Shown piece after piece: positions 11,300-23,930 of a stretch of 64,000 nt of DNA. Every line of letters begins with the position of its first letter. Position 1 is the stretch's first letter. The DNA is from Macrolepiota albuminosa (Eukaryota > Basidiomycota > Agaricomycetes > Agaricales > Agaricaceae), in the NCBI GenBank assembly GCA_027475525.1, contig JAMWFC010000044.1, positions 124,001 to 188,000 on the forward strand, written 5' to 3'. The translations under genes were made by a program, and so were the position numbers. The notes below the pieces were generated by a model that was not told the origin of the DNA, searched no databases, and worked only from the letters and a program-made list of their open reading frames with translations.

Positions 11300-12750
11300 T
11301 CAGTAGCCGCCTTCTGGACGCTTTTCAGGAGCAGCAAAATTTTGTTGCATGGGAGCATAATAGCGGTCAAGGATCCCTGAGTAGGAGTGTAGAGGCAGCA
11401 ATGGTGGTTTGTGAGCGGTAGCAGACAAGGATGGTTCTGAGGTTGTTGCTAAAGGTGCAGCAGGGGCAGGAGTCAGTAATTTGCTAGTGGGAGGCATTGG
11501 CTTATATCCTTTGAGAGGTTGTTTAGACTGCTTAACTTCAACCCCATTAAAAACCTGATTCTTAAGCAAATTCAATTTCTTCTGTAGTTTAGTGATATGC
11601 TCTTCCCACAAAAAGATTGGGTAGTTGCCAATGCTATCAAAGTGTAAAACCTTGTGAATCATTTGCTGTTGAGTTGCCTGCTCAGAGTCAGGGTTAGTGT
11701 TGCCAGAAAGCATGCTTGTAACTATTTGCCCTGGATTGTGCCTATACTATTCATCAACTCATTCCTGGAAGGACTTCTTATCCAGGTAGTTGGGAATTGT
11801 GGCATCAGTAGTTAGGACTATCTTGCCATCAATAGTCCTTTGAATTCTTCCTTGCTGAATATAATTTTCTAAAGTAGTGCAGCGTCCTCTAGTCATTGTG
11901 TGGCCAATTTTCCCACAAAAGTGGCAAGGGCCAGGCACAGGTGCATTAGCAGGTTAGTTAGCAGTGAGATTGGTAGTGATTATAGTTTTGATGCGTGTCA
12001 TGGCAGAAGCAACTGCAGCAGTAATAGCAGCGTTTAAGTCTTCTTTCTTAACAAAGTCAGCAACAGGAAGTGGGATGGGAATAATACTGTTAGTTTGTTC
12101 TGGAGGTGGGCTTGCTCTAGCATGTTGCATCCCAATGCCAGTGTCCATACTCTTGAGAACCTATTTGCTAGCTTCAAAGATGTTGGCAATGCTATATGGC
12201 TCCTCAGAGTGATGGGTCTGCTTGACAATCTCTAGGCAACGAGCAATGCAAGTCCAAAGTGAAGTTGGGATGCTCTGTTGAAATAGACGACATTCCTTGT
12301 TAATGTATAACTTGCTGTTTTGCAGAAGCCACCTAGTGATCTTCTGAAATTTGCAGTAGTACATAAAAAATGTGCCAAGAAAATATGTGCCATTGTTAAA
12401 TGATTCCTGTACTAGTTTCTGTAACTCGTTTACTGTGTATTGGGTAGCTTCTTTAGTGCCAGGGTACAACTGGATTACTGCCATCTTCCAACCTTCATAT
12501 GAGGCGTCTTGGGCTGGTTGTACATCAGGAACCAACAGGGCAAACTTGGCAAGGCCAGTCCAGGTCTCTGCCATGTCATAAGATATATATCTTGCCATGT
12601 ATTCCTTCATTTGCATGTGGTCAATAACACCACAATCCCTAAATAAATACTCTAATTCTTTAAAATACTGGGAGAAGTCCTCTCCATCTGGGTCAATGCA
12701 GCAGTCTGCCTATACATACTTGTAAGGCTCATGCACCTCCCCGACTACAT
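11300..12750 (-). pseudogene. Retrotransposon gag remnant with zinc knuckle, minus strand
   Basis: Block 12616-12161 is a capsid-like helical domain (YEGWKMAVIQLYPGTKEATQ, FNNGTYFLGTFFMYYCKFQK). Just downstream, read on the minus strand near 11935-11885, is a zinc knuckle CHFCGKIGHTMTRGRC (CX2CX4HX6C, longer than the usual CX4C end). Block 11713-11300 is a Pro-rich linker probably leading to protease. The layout is gag of a Ty3-like element. It abuts the RNase H end of the next remnant on the same strand, so the two are different insertions. Stops between blocks indicate decay. Confidence 0.65.
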
Positions 12751-12789
12751 TACTCTCAATCTGCTACTTTATTGAATTCATCTTTAATG

Positions 12790-15700
12790 TAGATGATGTC
12801 AAATTAATATCTCAACATATAGTCGATCTACCACCACTAATATAGTGACAAGTTTACCTGAGTTTTGAAGAACTCAAGCATTTTGTGGTTGGTGATAATA
12901 TGGATGGAGTATCCCATCAACTTATTCTCCCACTTGAGGAGAGCCTCAAGTGTTGCTAGAATCTCTAGCTTGTGCACAGCATAATTCTGCTGGACAGTCA
13001 TGAACTTCTTCGATATAAACCCTGCTGGGTGGCATGTCTGCCAGTTGCTCTCTTAGCCATACATGGCTCCAATGCCTGTCTTTGATGCATTGCATATAAG
13101 CCAGATGGGCTCATTCTGTCTGAAATTGATTGGTTGAGTAACTGGAGTCTTTGTACAGATCTTTTTGACCATTTCAAAATACTGCTGGTACAGTGGCCAC
13201 CAATTGAACAGTGACTCATTCTGCATTATGGCCATAAGTGGCCCTGTATAAGCAGTGACATTGAGCAGGAAGCTCGAGATGTAATTGACAAGGCCTTTTG
13301 TGGCATGTGCCACTCCCAAATATAGTCAAGCTTGTCTTGATCTGGGTAAATACCCTGTTCATTGATGATATGCTCTAGGCAGTCTATACTTTGAGCATAG
13401 AGCTCACACTTCTTCCATTTCAAGTACAGCTTGTACTTGCATAGTTGTTCAAACACAACTTTGAGGTGCTGTTCATGCTCCTCAATGGAATCAAAATAAA
13501 TGAATATATCATCTAAGTAGACATGCATAAAATATCCTATCACATCTCAGAATATAGAGGTCATAAGCCTCTGAAAAGTAGCTGGGGCATTCATTACAGT
13601 CTCCAATTTGCATAATGTTGCTGGTAAACATGCTCATGATTGAGGCAAACATCATCTTGAATATGTCTTTAGTGTAGATTTGCACCTGCTTATAAGCATC
13701 AGTGAGATTAATTTTTAAGCAATACTTTGCTCAAGCCACATCTTTCCAGATCACCTCTTGATCTGATAAAGGAGTTATGTCCTTTATGGTGTAATCATTG
13801 CGCTAGCACACATTCAAAGCAGTTCAAAGAGTTCCATCCTTCTTTGGAATGCACAGCAATGGTGCAGCTTGAGCAGTGGTACATAGTGACCACTATTGAG
13901 CATTCAAATAGTGATTAGTTTTATTGTGTGGAGTGTGTGCAGGCAGTGTGGCAAGTGGTACTTATACTGCTTGCTCTTGTCTATGAGATTAATGTTATGG
14001 TTTACCTCCTACTATGGTGGGAGCTCCTCTTTGGTCCTATTGACCATATCTGCAAATTCCTCTTGCCATTGCTGATGCAACTGAGGAATATTGTCCTCAC
14101 AAAGGCTTATTGCCTTCTGTTTTCCCTTTAAATGCATTGGGGGAAGTACTTCCACCATATCTGATGGTGGATGAGACTGCTGTCTATATTGCTTACACAC
14201 AGCAAGCATCTAATCAACACTGTCATTGGATATGTGCAGCCTTAGCAGAGGGTCCACTCTCACTGTTTTACAGGCCATAAGGGTTTTTTCCTCATGTCTA
14301 ATCAAATATGCCACAGAGACTTCATTTATAGCTAGCTGATAATACTCTGGTACAACGGTGGTCCATCATTGGTGCACATTTTATGCACAAGTGGCTGCTA
14401 CTAGCTCAACCCACTCCTGCAGCATTTGAGAGTCATATGCCCAGTTGTACTCAGGTAAGAGAGCTGGCCGCTCCTATAAGGCCCATGTATCCTCATATTC
14501 GGAGACTTCTGCCTCACAATTGCTGTTCCTCAAGTCATCTAACTTGACTCACAAGGATGTAGGTAGATATACATCTACTAAGTCCTCAAACTTTTTTGCC
14601 TTTTGCTGGTGTTTTTCTGGATGCTTTGCACCTCAAACATCTGGAGCGAGTATTTGCTTGTTTCTTATCTTGGAGGCTTGATATTCCTCCTCACTCATCA
14701 TCACCACCTTGTGGTCTGAGCTCAGTCCAGGCATAACCTGTACTTCCTTGACCATATCCTCTACCATTAGTGCTTTCCACTAACTAAGTCATGGAGAATC
14801 CTTACACTTCTCTATAGTGCGGTGATGTCAAAGGCAGTTATCAGTGTCATCTGCTATAGCCTGTTCTGCTAGGACCTTTTTTCTATTCACCAGTACCTAA
14901 CAGTGCTCAAAGTCCAGCATGACTTTGTTATGCCACATAAATGGTATTCTCAGTATCATGTCATAGCAATCAAAGTTTGCTATATCTATATATTCCTGGC
15001 TATGTAAGCCTAGTGTCTGGATTGTTACATTTGTCCCATACTGCACCATAGCACAACTATCTATAGTGCCCAATTGCAAGGCCAAGAAAGTGTCTAACTC
15101 TTGTATAGAGATTCTGTACACATGGGCAAATTGAAGTGTAATACCCAAAGTAATACTCTCAGAGTCCCAGAGGGTCCAGGCTTTGTGGCCATTTACATCC
15201 ACATACAAGACCAGACACTCCTTGTCTGCACATTTCAATGTCAAGCACTGTAATGTGCCCTCTGCTCAACAAAGAGTCACTTTCTTCATTTGCACAACAT
15301 TATTCTTGTCATGGTTGTTTGAAGACAGCCAATCTGTCATTGCTGCCAGGCACTCAGAGTCACTGTTGCAACTGTAGTACTTGTTGTCAAAGATGTCATT
15401 GAATACATCTACTATAATATACTCCTCCCTCTCCATGACCATACTCTTGGGCTCTGTGCTCAATGCCTCTTCTGAAGGCTCCTAGTTGTTTATGGGATTC
15501 TTAGCCTCAGACTTGACAGAAATATCTCCATCACTCCCACTTGCTACTGCAGTATGTGTGGCATATAGGTGGGCTCAGGGTGTATACCCATTCTTTGGGG
15601 CTCCCACCCTCATAGGACAGCTGGTAGCATAGTAGCCTAGTTGGCCACATGCAAAGCATGTTCCTGTCTGTCCAGATGAGTTGGCCAGCTTAAATTCTGG

Positions 15701-17683
15701 CCTGAGTTTAGGACAGTCTCTATCTAGAGCCTGCTCTGGTTATGGGTGGCTTCACCCTCAATTCCCAGCCAGGACTTGGCATACTACAAACCACATATTG
15801 CAGTTATGGTCTATGTTGGCCTTCTTGGCCAGAAAGGTCTCTATGTGCTAATTTTGCAGGGGTGCCACAGCAGGCGTAGGTCACCTGCTTCCTCTCTTAT
15901 GGCTATTACAATGCTTGTAGTGGTTAGCAGTTTTAAGAAACTGCTCATACCTTATGGTATATGCCACAAACTCCTCAACATCATTGACCTCTAGGAACAA
16001 TCCATTCTTGCAAATCAGATAGTAGTGCATGTCTGCTAAAATACCATCCAAGAACATTTCAAGCATAGTGTACCCATCCAGATACACTGCCATGTTCTGG
16101 GCATGGTCATTAAGAGTATCATAGAACTCTTGCACACTCAACTTCTTGATGTACTTTGCAGACTAGAAGTCCCACCTGGCATCCTGTAATGTTGAGGCAT
16201 GTACAAATTGATTGTACAGTCCTGTCAGGACTTCCTTAAACATCCAGTTATACTAGACCCAGTTGATGTGTAATACTGCCTGTCAAAACTAGCTCATGGC
16301 CTCTCCAGCCAAGAACTCAGACAGAACAAAAATTTGTTCTTGTTCCATATGGTCTCTACCATATAAGCACATGGCAAGGTGGGTGCACACATCCATTGCC
16401 TAGTCTTTCAAGTCACTGAACTTCGATGCATCTGAGTAGGCTCAAATATGCCTACTTTCTGCCTTACACAGCTTTACTCTATCTGATAACTGTAAGGTTA
16501 CTCTCAAGGCATCATCAACTACTCAATGAAGCTAGTTGTGCATGGCTTTGCAATGCATACATATGGCCTCTCTTTGGCCTGGAGATCTAGTCGCTAAATT
16601 AGCAGCTTGGAGAAGTGATTTCCCTTATCCACCCTGCAGTGGATGTCCTGAGCCTTCTTGACTAAGGGCATAATTGCCTTCTTCTTGGAGAGTTGATCTA
16701 GAGTGCTCATCTTGACATCCACCAGAGGCATCACATCTTGTAGCACCATCTTAATCGAGGAAGTCTCCTCAATCATGATTGTTATGCTGTCTTAGTTCTG
16801 AAGAAGGTTGATTTTCCTGGCCCTACATCACAAATCGATTACACATCTTGTCAATGGGCTTAATGCTCTTGAATACAATGCTCTGATCATCAATAAGAGA
16901 TTGTCTCTTAGTCCTGAGATTGCCATTGTGCATCTGTTGATATGCAACTCAGTTGCTCAACATCTCTGCCATTGGCACATACAGCATCATAAATGCCTTG
17001 CTCTCCACTTTGCAAGCCATACTGGCTTGCCCATCCAGACCTGGGACATCTGTTCTGGGGTCTTGATTATGCATGTGAGGAGGCTTCTCCCACTACCCTT
17101 GTCCTGCTTGAGTATGAAAAGTACTCACTGAGTTTGCCTTAGGCACCTCCTGTGCCTGTGCAAGTGCCTCTACTAGCTTGACTCTGATGTCTTGATTATG
17201 ATGTGCCAAACATTCCTTAGATGTGTGGCTCCAGGAGGTTGATCTCTCCAATTGCCTTGCTGTCTTATGCTGCAAGTACATCTGGAGTTTCAAGGAGAGA
17301 ACTCTCACCATCAAATTAGTATATTTAGTACTGAATACATTGGGCACTTTGTGTCCTTGTCACCTAAATGCTACTATATGCGCTAAAGCATATCACTCAA
17401 GTTGTGCCTGGATGATGTATTTCATCACCTTTGGGTGTAAATTCCAGAACACCTACAAGCACATAGTGTAAGCAGTTTTCAACTGCTAGTCCTCTGCTCT
17501 GGCATTATCATCAGTAGATGACTCAGCAACTTCCTCTGGAAGGTCTCCATCCTTCTGAACCTCCTCTATAGCAGGAGTGCATGAGAAACAATTTTCTGCA
17601 GTTTCTGCTTTGTGAGTCGCCACCTCCTCCAGTATCTTTTCTATGTGGGCTTCTGCTATTCTGGTAGGCATCAAGCCTGCCAC
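12790..17683 (-). pseudogene. Ty3/gypsy-type gag-protease-RT-RNase H remnant, minus strand
   Basis: Reading right to left: a charged N-terminal region (17683-16594); capsid segment 16141-15881 (MSVQEFYDTLNDHAQNMAVY); a decayed zinc knuckle near 15650 where the His is Tyr (CFACGQLGYYATC); a protease-like domain 15244-14897 in which the active-site DSG reads DSE (LWDSESITLG) but the second-half motif YDMILRIPFMWHNKV is kept; reverse transcriptase 13543-13226 with the catalytic HVYLDDIFIYF box; and an RNase H-type start at 13319-13053 that trails to about 12790. Integrase is missing. Multiple stops and the Asp-Ser-Glu change make it dead. Confidence 0.75.
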
Positions 17684-17689
17684 AGCTTA

Positions 17690-18154
17690 TCTGGCCTCAG
17701 TATTCCAGTTTGGGGGACATATATCCCTCAATCTATACTGACAAGTTGGTAACTTCCAAGATGCTAGGGCACTTGTTAACTGCCTGGCCTTATTAGAAGG
17801 CCCTTTGGAAGCCAACTGGCTGGACTGTCAAAGTTCTTCTGGCAACTGCATAACTGAGAGAGTTAATCTCACAGCTGTTGCTGGCTTTCATGATGTGAGC
17901 TCTCAGCTCTTCAGGTATCATTCTCAGTCCCAGACAGGTCAGTGCTCCAACCCTGATCTCAAGCCTTGGGCCCTGACTGGCCCACATTGGATGCCTGTAT
18001 GTTCTAAGTGTTTACTGGGTCACCTTGTGAATTGTGGATGTTGTGCCCACCATCTGTGGTGACTGCAGATATAGTGTTACTCATTGCTCTCTTGTCTAAA
18101 ATTTGCATGGTGTGGCTATGCAAGAAGCTTGAGAAGCTGATAGAATTCTGTCAA
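17690..18154. other. Left flank of the Plavaka-like element
   Basis: The minus strand holds a short open stretch (17987-17793) with no recognised domain, probably the 5' leader or gag start of the neighbouring Ty3 remnant. No plus-strand gene is supported. Confidence 0.4.
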
Positions 18155-18189
18155 CATCAGGAAAAAAATCAAGTCTACCAAGAACAAAC

Positions 18190-18385
18190 ATGTTTACGTA
18201 GGACATGCCGTCCGCGGTAGGGTGTTGTAGCGTCGATAGCAGTCTGTAGTATTGATGGTGTCTCTGTAGACCTCCATCACTCGCGGATTCTTACAGTGCC
18301 TCAGTAGGGTTGGCCGTTTTTGGCGGGCATGTATAGGAACTCGTAGATATTGTAGATTAGGTAGGGTTGTAGATGGGAATATACA
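18190..18385 (+). repeat. Left subterminal GTAG-motif array
   Basis: About ten GTAG tetramers occur on the plus strand within 200 bases, including CGGTAGGGTGTTGTAGCG and TCTGTAGACCTCC. The 9-mer GTAGACCTC is shared with the right end in inverted orientation. In CACTA-type elements such short subterminal repeats are transposase-binding sites; here that role is inferred. Confidence 0.5.
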
Positions 18386-18399
18386 AGGATAATATGTGA

Positions 18400-21300
18400 C
18401 TAGGTTGTTAGATGGATTCCCTGCAAACGTAGCCTTGACTCATACGTTTCTGCAAGCCGTCTCTCCCGAGTTTGTTCGGCAGGGGGTCGTTGATGGTATT
18501 GGTGTTGATCTAATAAGTACCGAAGGTGGTAGAAATCGTAAAGCCGAAGATAAGGGTTCAGGTAGAAGGATGGTGCCTCAGCGAGGACAGTGTCATTATG
18601 CCATGAAGGCTCCATCTCCTGCCCGAAATAAGGAATGAGGTGGCACGTTGATATGACTTGTGAGGCGGGGATGATTGATGCGTGGGGATGGTAGCCACAG
18701 AGCGACCTATTGAGATGGTACATGAGGAGGCCGTCGGCAGGTTTCCGTAAGGGTTTGAACCAATGGACATAGAGAAGAGGTGGGAATCGCGATTGATCAA
18801 GGGAGGGAAGCCGAAAGATTGCACGAACCTGAGCCACAGCCAGATCTGGTAAAGGTGGTGAGTCTCCTGCCGCCTACCAGTGCGTGAACGGTCAAATACG
18901 ATAGGCTTACCTTGGTGAGGTCCTGAACGTATACCGCCCTCACCCTGTTTCCGGACAAGGACGGTACTGAATCGGGCAGCATGCCCTTGTCGGATTCCAG
19001 CTGTGGTGTATTGCGCAGTCTTGGCAGGTCGTGCAATGATGACGTCGTTCAATGGTCGGCTACCCGTTTCAGGAATTGCGGGAAGTGTAAGGGCGAGTCG
19101 CCGGTATACAGGAAAAGTGGATGAGCGCGTGAGATTGGGAGGCGTAGGGAGGTCGCGTCTGCGAAGGAACTCTTCGACGTAGTACAGAAAATCACGGATC
19201 TCAAACTTTTCCTCAATGTCCGGGACTAACATATGAGGAAAGGCCGGTTTCTTCGCGATCCGATAGGTGATTAGGGGCTGAGTCGTGCCATCGTCATCTC
19301 CTTCAAAATCCTCGACATCCCCTTCCTGTCCCAATTCCCTCCTAACAGAGTCCTCATCCTGCTCATCATCACTCCTCTCGTCCTCCCCGGCCGTCTTGGG
19401 ATACACCCATGACAGGTATGCATCAAAGTCCTGCATCGCTTCTTGACGGGTGAGCCATTGTGTCATTTGCTTCGTGTAATCCTTCTTGTTAGATGCCCTG
19501 TATCCCAATTTGGCATAGTCGATGTGAAGGCGCTCGGTGGCCTCGGTGTTGTAACCAGTCGCGCTCCCAAGCATACGCATCGAGTCGATGTAGTGTCGTA
19601 TATTGTGTAACTTGCTGATATTGAAGTGTTCCCGAATGTTAAGATCGATGAATACTTGTTTGTGGGCATGGAAAGTAGCCCAGGCGGTGTCCAGTTGAGC
19701 CAACGAATCATCTGTGTGGACGTGAAACTGAGCATAATAGATGAAATCAAGGGCAGCTCTCGAAGCGGCAATTACATCCGCATTGACCGTGTTTGCTAGT
19801 ATCCCCAAGAACACTTTCTCCATGTTCTTATGCTCCCTTCCCGTCCATTGAGTAGTGAGTGAGATGCCTTTCTTGAAGTGTCGGAGGGTCGAATGGGGCG
19901 ACATTGCCATGAATCGTCGGTCCATTTCTTCTTTGCCAAGCACTTCGGAGGTCCAGCTGACGAGATGGTCCTTGAGGATTCCCTTATGGAGCTGGTGAAG
20001 AATGTCCGGAGTGATGCAACTGAAGATGTTGCAATGAGGCAAATCCCTCCAGAACGGATTGATTGGACGAAGGGACCAATCTTTGAACTCTGGCGAGGTC
20101 CTTCGCGTGCCATTTGCTCGGCTCGCTGCTTCGTCATCCAGTGCAATCAAAGTTTCTGCCTGTGTTCGTGCTCTCGAGTGGTCAGAATCTCCTCGCTTCT
20201 TTGGCTCGACAAGGCAACGGGGACAGGAGTTCTCCTTACATCCAACCACGAGGCATTGCTCCGGGTAGTCCGCAATGTACGCCGCCAGGATTGGGAAGAT
20301 TTTCCGAATCCATCCATCAGAGCACCTCATCTCCACACCCTCCTTCCCTGCCTTCACCAATGGCTTCAGGATTGTTCTCATGCTCTCATGAAAAAGCTGG
20401 TGCAGCTCGCCAGAGCGTCGCTTCTCCGAGAAACATTCAAGTTTTGACGTTGGAATGTAACCAACAAGAATCATTGCTCTGGCTGACGGCTTCCTCCTTC
20501 GTTCCTCTGGTGTATTCCCGATTGCTAGATAAACTGGATACGCCTGCTTATCGCCACTGAACGAAGTTAGGCAGGTCTTATCTGATGCCAAAATGACAGG
20601 TGTCACTGTCGCCCCTTCTGGCAATTTCTTCTGCAGGTCATATGAATGCACTGCCTTTGAGATGAATACAAAAGGCTAACCTGAGTATCCCACCACCAGT
20701 TCCCTGTCCACATCTCCCCGTACTCCCTATTCGACTTCTCTTTGTCTCTGTACACCCGATATGGCACGTACTCATTGGTGTCACTTGCTGCTGGATTCTC
20801 AAGCAGCTCTTGTATTACCTGGAGAGGATCACGCATCCATAGCTCCAGCTCTTCTGTGAGCGGCTGCCCGTTAGGGCCAAGGACATCTCCAGTGACACGC
20901 AGTGGTGTACATGTCCACCCAGCCTCGCTCGGAAGACGGTCGATGAGCTGGTAAAGGCTACGTGCATTATGGAAGGATGGAGGATTCTCGTTGGTCTGGA
21001 GTACCAAGTGAGTAACTCGTAGGGATGACTTGCCTCAATAACTTACAGTTTCTAGATTCAAGAACTCATTGATCTTCTCCTGACTGCAACCCGCTGTCGC
21101 CAGCCATTTGGCAAGTTTCCATTCACGAACTGTCTCAAACGGAGCACATGCAGGTAAACCATATGATTCCTGTTTCTCTCGGATTCGCTCAAATGCGCTC
21201 TTGCAGGGGCCGTATGTTGTCCCCGCAGGATACGGGAAATCCTCTATGAAGCGCTCGGAAGAATGTCCTGTTCGCCTTTGCTCTCGTGCAGGTTCAGGGG

Positions 21301-21523
21301 CGGACTCCTCTGGGATCTCCTGGAAAATAGGAGGGTCAACATCCATATCCATATCGCCTCCATCGTCAGGATAGGGGGTTTGATTATTGGTCATTGTTGG
21401 AGTGGCTGATGCTGGGTATCGAGCACGCAGTCGTTCTCGACAGTGCTTGGTCTGGGAGATGTGAGAGATCACTCCCTGAGCTGTGGGCTGGATACTTTTG
21501 CATATTTCGCAACGGTGGACCAT
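18400..21523 (-). CDS. Plavaka-like transposase, four exons, 985 codons
   Basis: Predicted transposase of the Plavaka group of CACTA-like transposons, acting in the nucleus on the element ends. Exons: 21523-21047, 20995-20681, 20630-18911, 18845-18400; all introns are GT..AG (51, 50 and 65 nt) and phases agree. The ATG at 21523 begins MVHRCEICKS, a C2H2-like finger (C-x2-C, later H and C) usual at the N-terminus of this group. Exon 3 starts KKLPEGATVTPVILASDKT, with the DKT motif around the presumed catalytic core; further conserved-looking blocks are CPRCLVEP, CITPDILHQLHKGILKDH and NTEATERLHIDYAKLGYR. Exon 4 gives AQVRAIFRLP and HWFKPL, then a Tyr-rich NPYLRLYDFYHLRYL-type tail. No stop or frameshift was seen, so it may be active. 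The family name rests on memory of these motifs. Confidence 0.8.
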
Positions 21524-21681
21524 TCTGGAGGGCTGGCGTTTTGCTAGATCGAGGCACTCAAAAGGGGACACCAATCTGAGGTGATATATTGTCCCACGTT
21601 TCAGTTTGTTTCAATCGCGGCTCACTCATAAAATTTCCTCCTATTAGACAACTACCATCTACCAGCGTGCAACACCACCCA
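21524..21681. promoter_or_regulatory. Shared 158-bp divergent promoter of the transposon genes
   Basis: The transposase ATG (21523, minus) and the companion ATG (21682, plus) are only 158 bp apart, so the start regions must share regulatory DNA. I see no convincing TATA box. Confidence 0.45.
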
Positions 21682-23613
21682 ATGGCACCTCCACGGGTCA
21701 CCTCAGAGTCAGAGGATGAAGAGGTCATGGCTACTAGGAAAACGGCTGGAAAGAACAAGAAATCAGCAGGTAAGGTTGAGCGTGTTCGGTTTTACAATTG
21801 TACAAGACTGACACATGACTAGCAACCTCCTCAAGGAAGAGCTCTCGCACTACCGTTACACAACAGAAAGAGCTTGAACAGAACAACGAAACGCTAAGGA
21901 AGCAACTCAAGAAGGCCAATAAGGAAAACCGACGGCTTCGAAAGCAAGTTGGTAAGTATCACGTCCTAATGTAATGCCATAACATTACAACTCATCTGAC
22001 AACCCTCAATAGATGTTGATGCAGAAGACGATGAACTGGAGGAGGAAGAGGAAAATGACGATCTCCTCAATTTTACAACATCGGTACGTCAGATGGCCTT
22101 CCCTACCCTCCTGTCTACTCACTGTATCCTTAGATCTCCCCGATCACGGTTGATAGCGATGAAGAGGACGATGCGCTCCCCTTACGGCGGCAAGTTGATG
22201 TCAACAACCATGGCAAACGCGCAACTGGCACCAACACCTCCGCTCAAAACTCCAATGCCAGTGTTGAGGGCGACTCCGATGATGCTGACGCTGCGTCTGC
22301 GCCTACCAAACGCAAGGATGGCGGTCACATTGGTCAACAGCCAGCAAAGCGTCAGCGCCGACGAAAGAACCAAACACCTCAAGCACCTGTCGGTGCCGTC
22401 TCGGTCACTCAAGCTGCCACTACCGAAAGCCAGTTCATGTTCATCGGCGGTGTCAAATATTGTGTTCCTCAACTGGCACCAAATGTCAACCTATCCTCGG
22501 CTCCAACCCTGGCGGATTTCCAAGACCCCTTTGTTCAAAGCATACTCCTCAGCGCCGCACATAGCTTTGAGGAGCGTGTGGTCGCCATCAATGCCTTTCC
22601 TGACCTCGGTACTCAGGGGCAGTGGGCCGAAGAATGCTGGAATGCCACCAACCAAGAGAAGGGTCTCGATGTACCTTATGCTTTCACTGACCGGATTTCA
22701 CGCTATGTAAGTAATATCATGCTACATCGACACAATCTAATTGGTGCTTTTAGCTTCGACAGCGCTCCTCACGTATCAGGGGCGACATTGTCAGTGATCT
22801 CCGCAAAGTCATCCAAAACGGATACAGAATCATCGACCCCACGCTACCCAGGATTGAAGAAGCCAACAAAACCAAGGTCAAGGAACTTCTCAACAACTCG
22901 TCGTTCCATTATAAGGTACGCCATATCTTTCTTCACAGACAACCCGATCTCCTGATCATTGTTTAGAAGCCCAAGTCCCTTGAGGGGTACTTACAGAACA
23001 CCGTTCTGTACAAAGGCCTCTACTCAACACTCTTCAAGTCATTGACAGCCAGCGGTCCTGTCAGGGACGACCTTTTCAACCCCATCCCCCTCCCAACTCT
23101 CGCATTGTATGTCACCGCAGTGAGTATCCTATCGTCCTCACATAAACCCTAAACAAAGCACTGAAGCTTGTTAACAGATCGGACACCTCCTTGAGGAATG
23201 GGCTAGTGGCCGACGTATGACAAGATCATTCAAGGGGAAGGACGTTGCAAAGTCTTACGAAAAATACTGGGCCAACTTCAAGGAATGGGAGAAGATGTCA
23301 GTGGACACGACGATGAACATTCGAAAGAAGATGTACCGGCGGTCCATGTGAGTATCAGATACGTGCATAGGCTATGACCAAAATGACTGACTACCAACTT
23401 GAATTGTACAAATGTAGGGCACAACTCGGAGCACATGAAACGCAGACCGCCGTACCAGATATGATTGGTGAAGTGAAGGAACGGGCTATGCAGGAGTTGG
23501 AGGGACACACTGGGGATACCGATAGTGAGCGCGAGGACTCGGACTTGGATGGCGGAAACGGAGAAGCCGAGGACGATGGACTTGCCCCTGGAGGCAACAA
23601 TGGAGGTACTTAA
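21682..23613 (+). CDS. DUF6532-like companion gene of the transposon, eight exons
   Basis: Starts at MAPPRVTSESEDEEVMATRK. The following exons join in frame through GT..AG introns: an RKQLKKANKENRRLRKQV coiled-coil-like basic stretch; an acidic run (DDELEEEEENDD); a basic nuclear-signal-like KRQRRRKNQ; then a C-terminal globular region with blocks LRKVIQNGYRIIDPTLP, NNSSFHYK, YKGLYSTLFKSL, FNPIPLPTLALYVTAIGHLL and EEWASGRRM. This block order resembles DUF6532, a basidiomycete domain of unknown function. The end is an acidic tail (stop at 23611-23613). Total length is roughly 510 residues. Acidic/basic low-complexity regions plus linkage to the transposase suggest a DNA-binding accessory protein, but that is inference. 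The frame is intact. Confidence 0.7.
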
Positions 23614-23689
23614 TTGAACTCGCTATAAATCACCCACAATGTTATGTTATTATGGTATATGAATATGATTATGCATTATGATTATGAAC

Positions 23690-23930
23690 AGCCAATCGAC
23701 GGATTAGTGAGCTGGTACAGTAGAGCCAGTGCACTGGTAGATCATCAGTAGAGCCTTGTAGATGGCGTAGCTGATGCTACGGATGTTCTATCGAGGTCTA
23801 CCGAGGATACTACCCATGTATGTACGTCTACCGAGCAAGTCCCATCCTACCGACATCTATCAAATCGGGGACTAGTCTACTGATCTACGAGACCTACTCC
23901 CGCTACTTGAGCCTGTATAGACCACCGTTT
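23690..23930 (-). repeat. Right subterminal GTAG-motif array
   Basis: On the minus strand about ten GTAG tetramers occur, for example CGGTAGACCTCG, CAAGTAGCGGGAGTAGG and CTCGTAGATCAGTAGAC. The orientation is inverted relative to the left array, as expected for the two ends of one element. Confidence 0.5.

Noticed and set aside
19878..20560. Long plus-strand frames (189 and 148 codons) opposite the transposase
   Set aside because: They are antisense shadows of the transposase exon and contain no domain.
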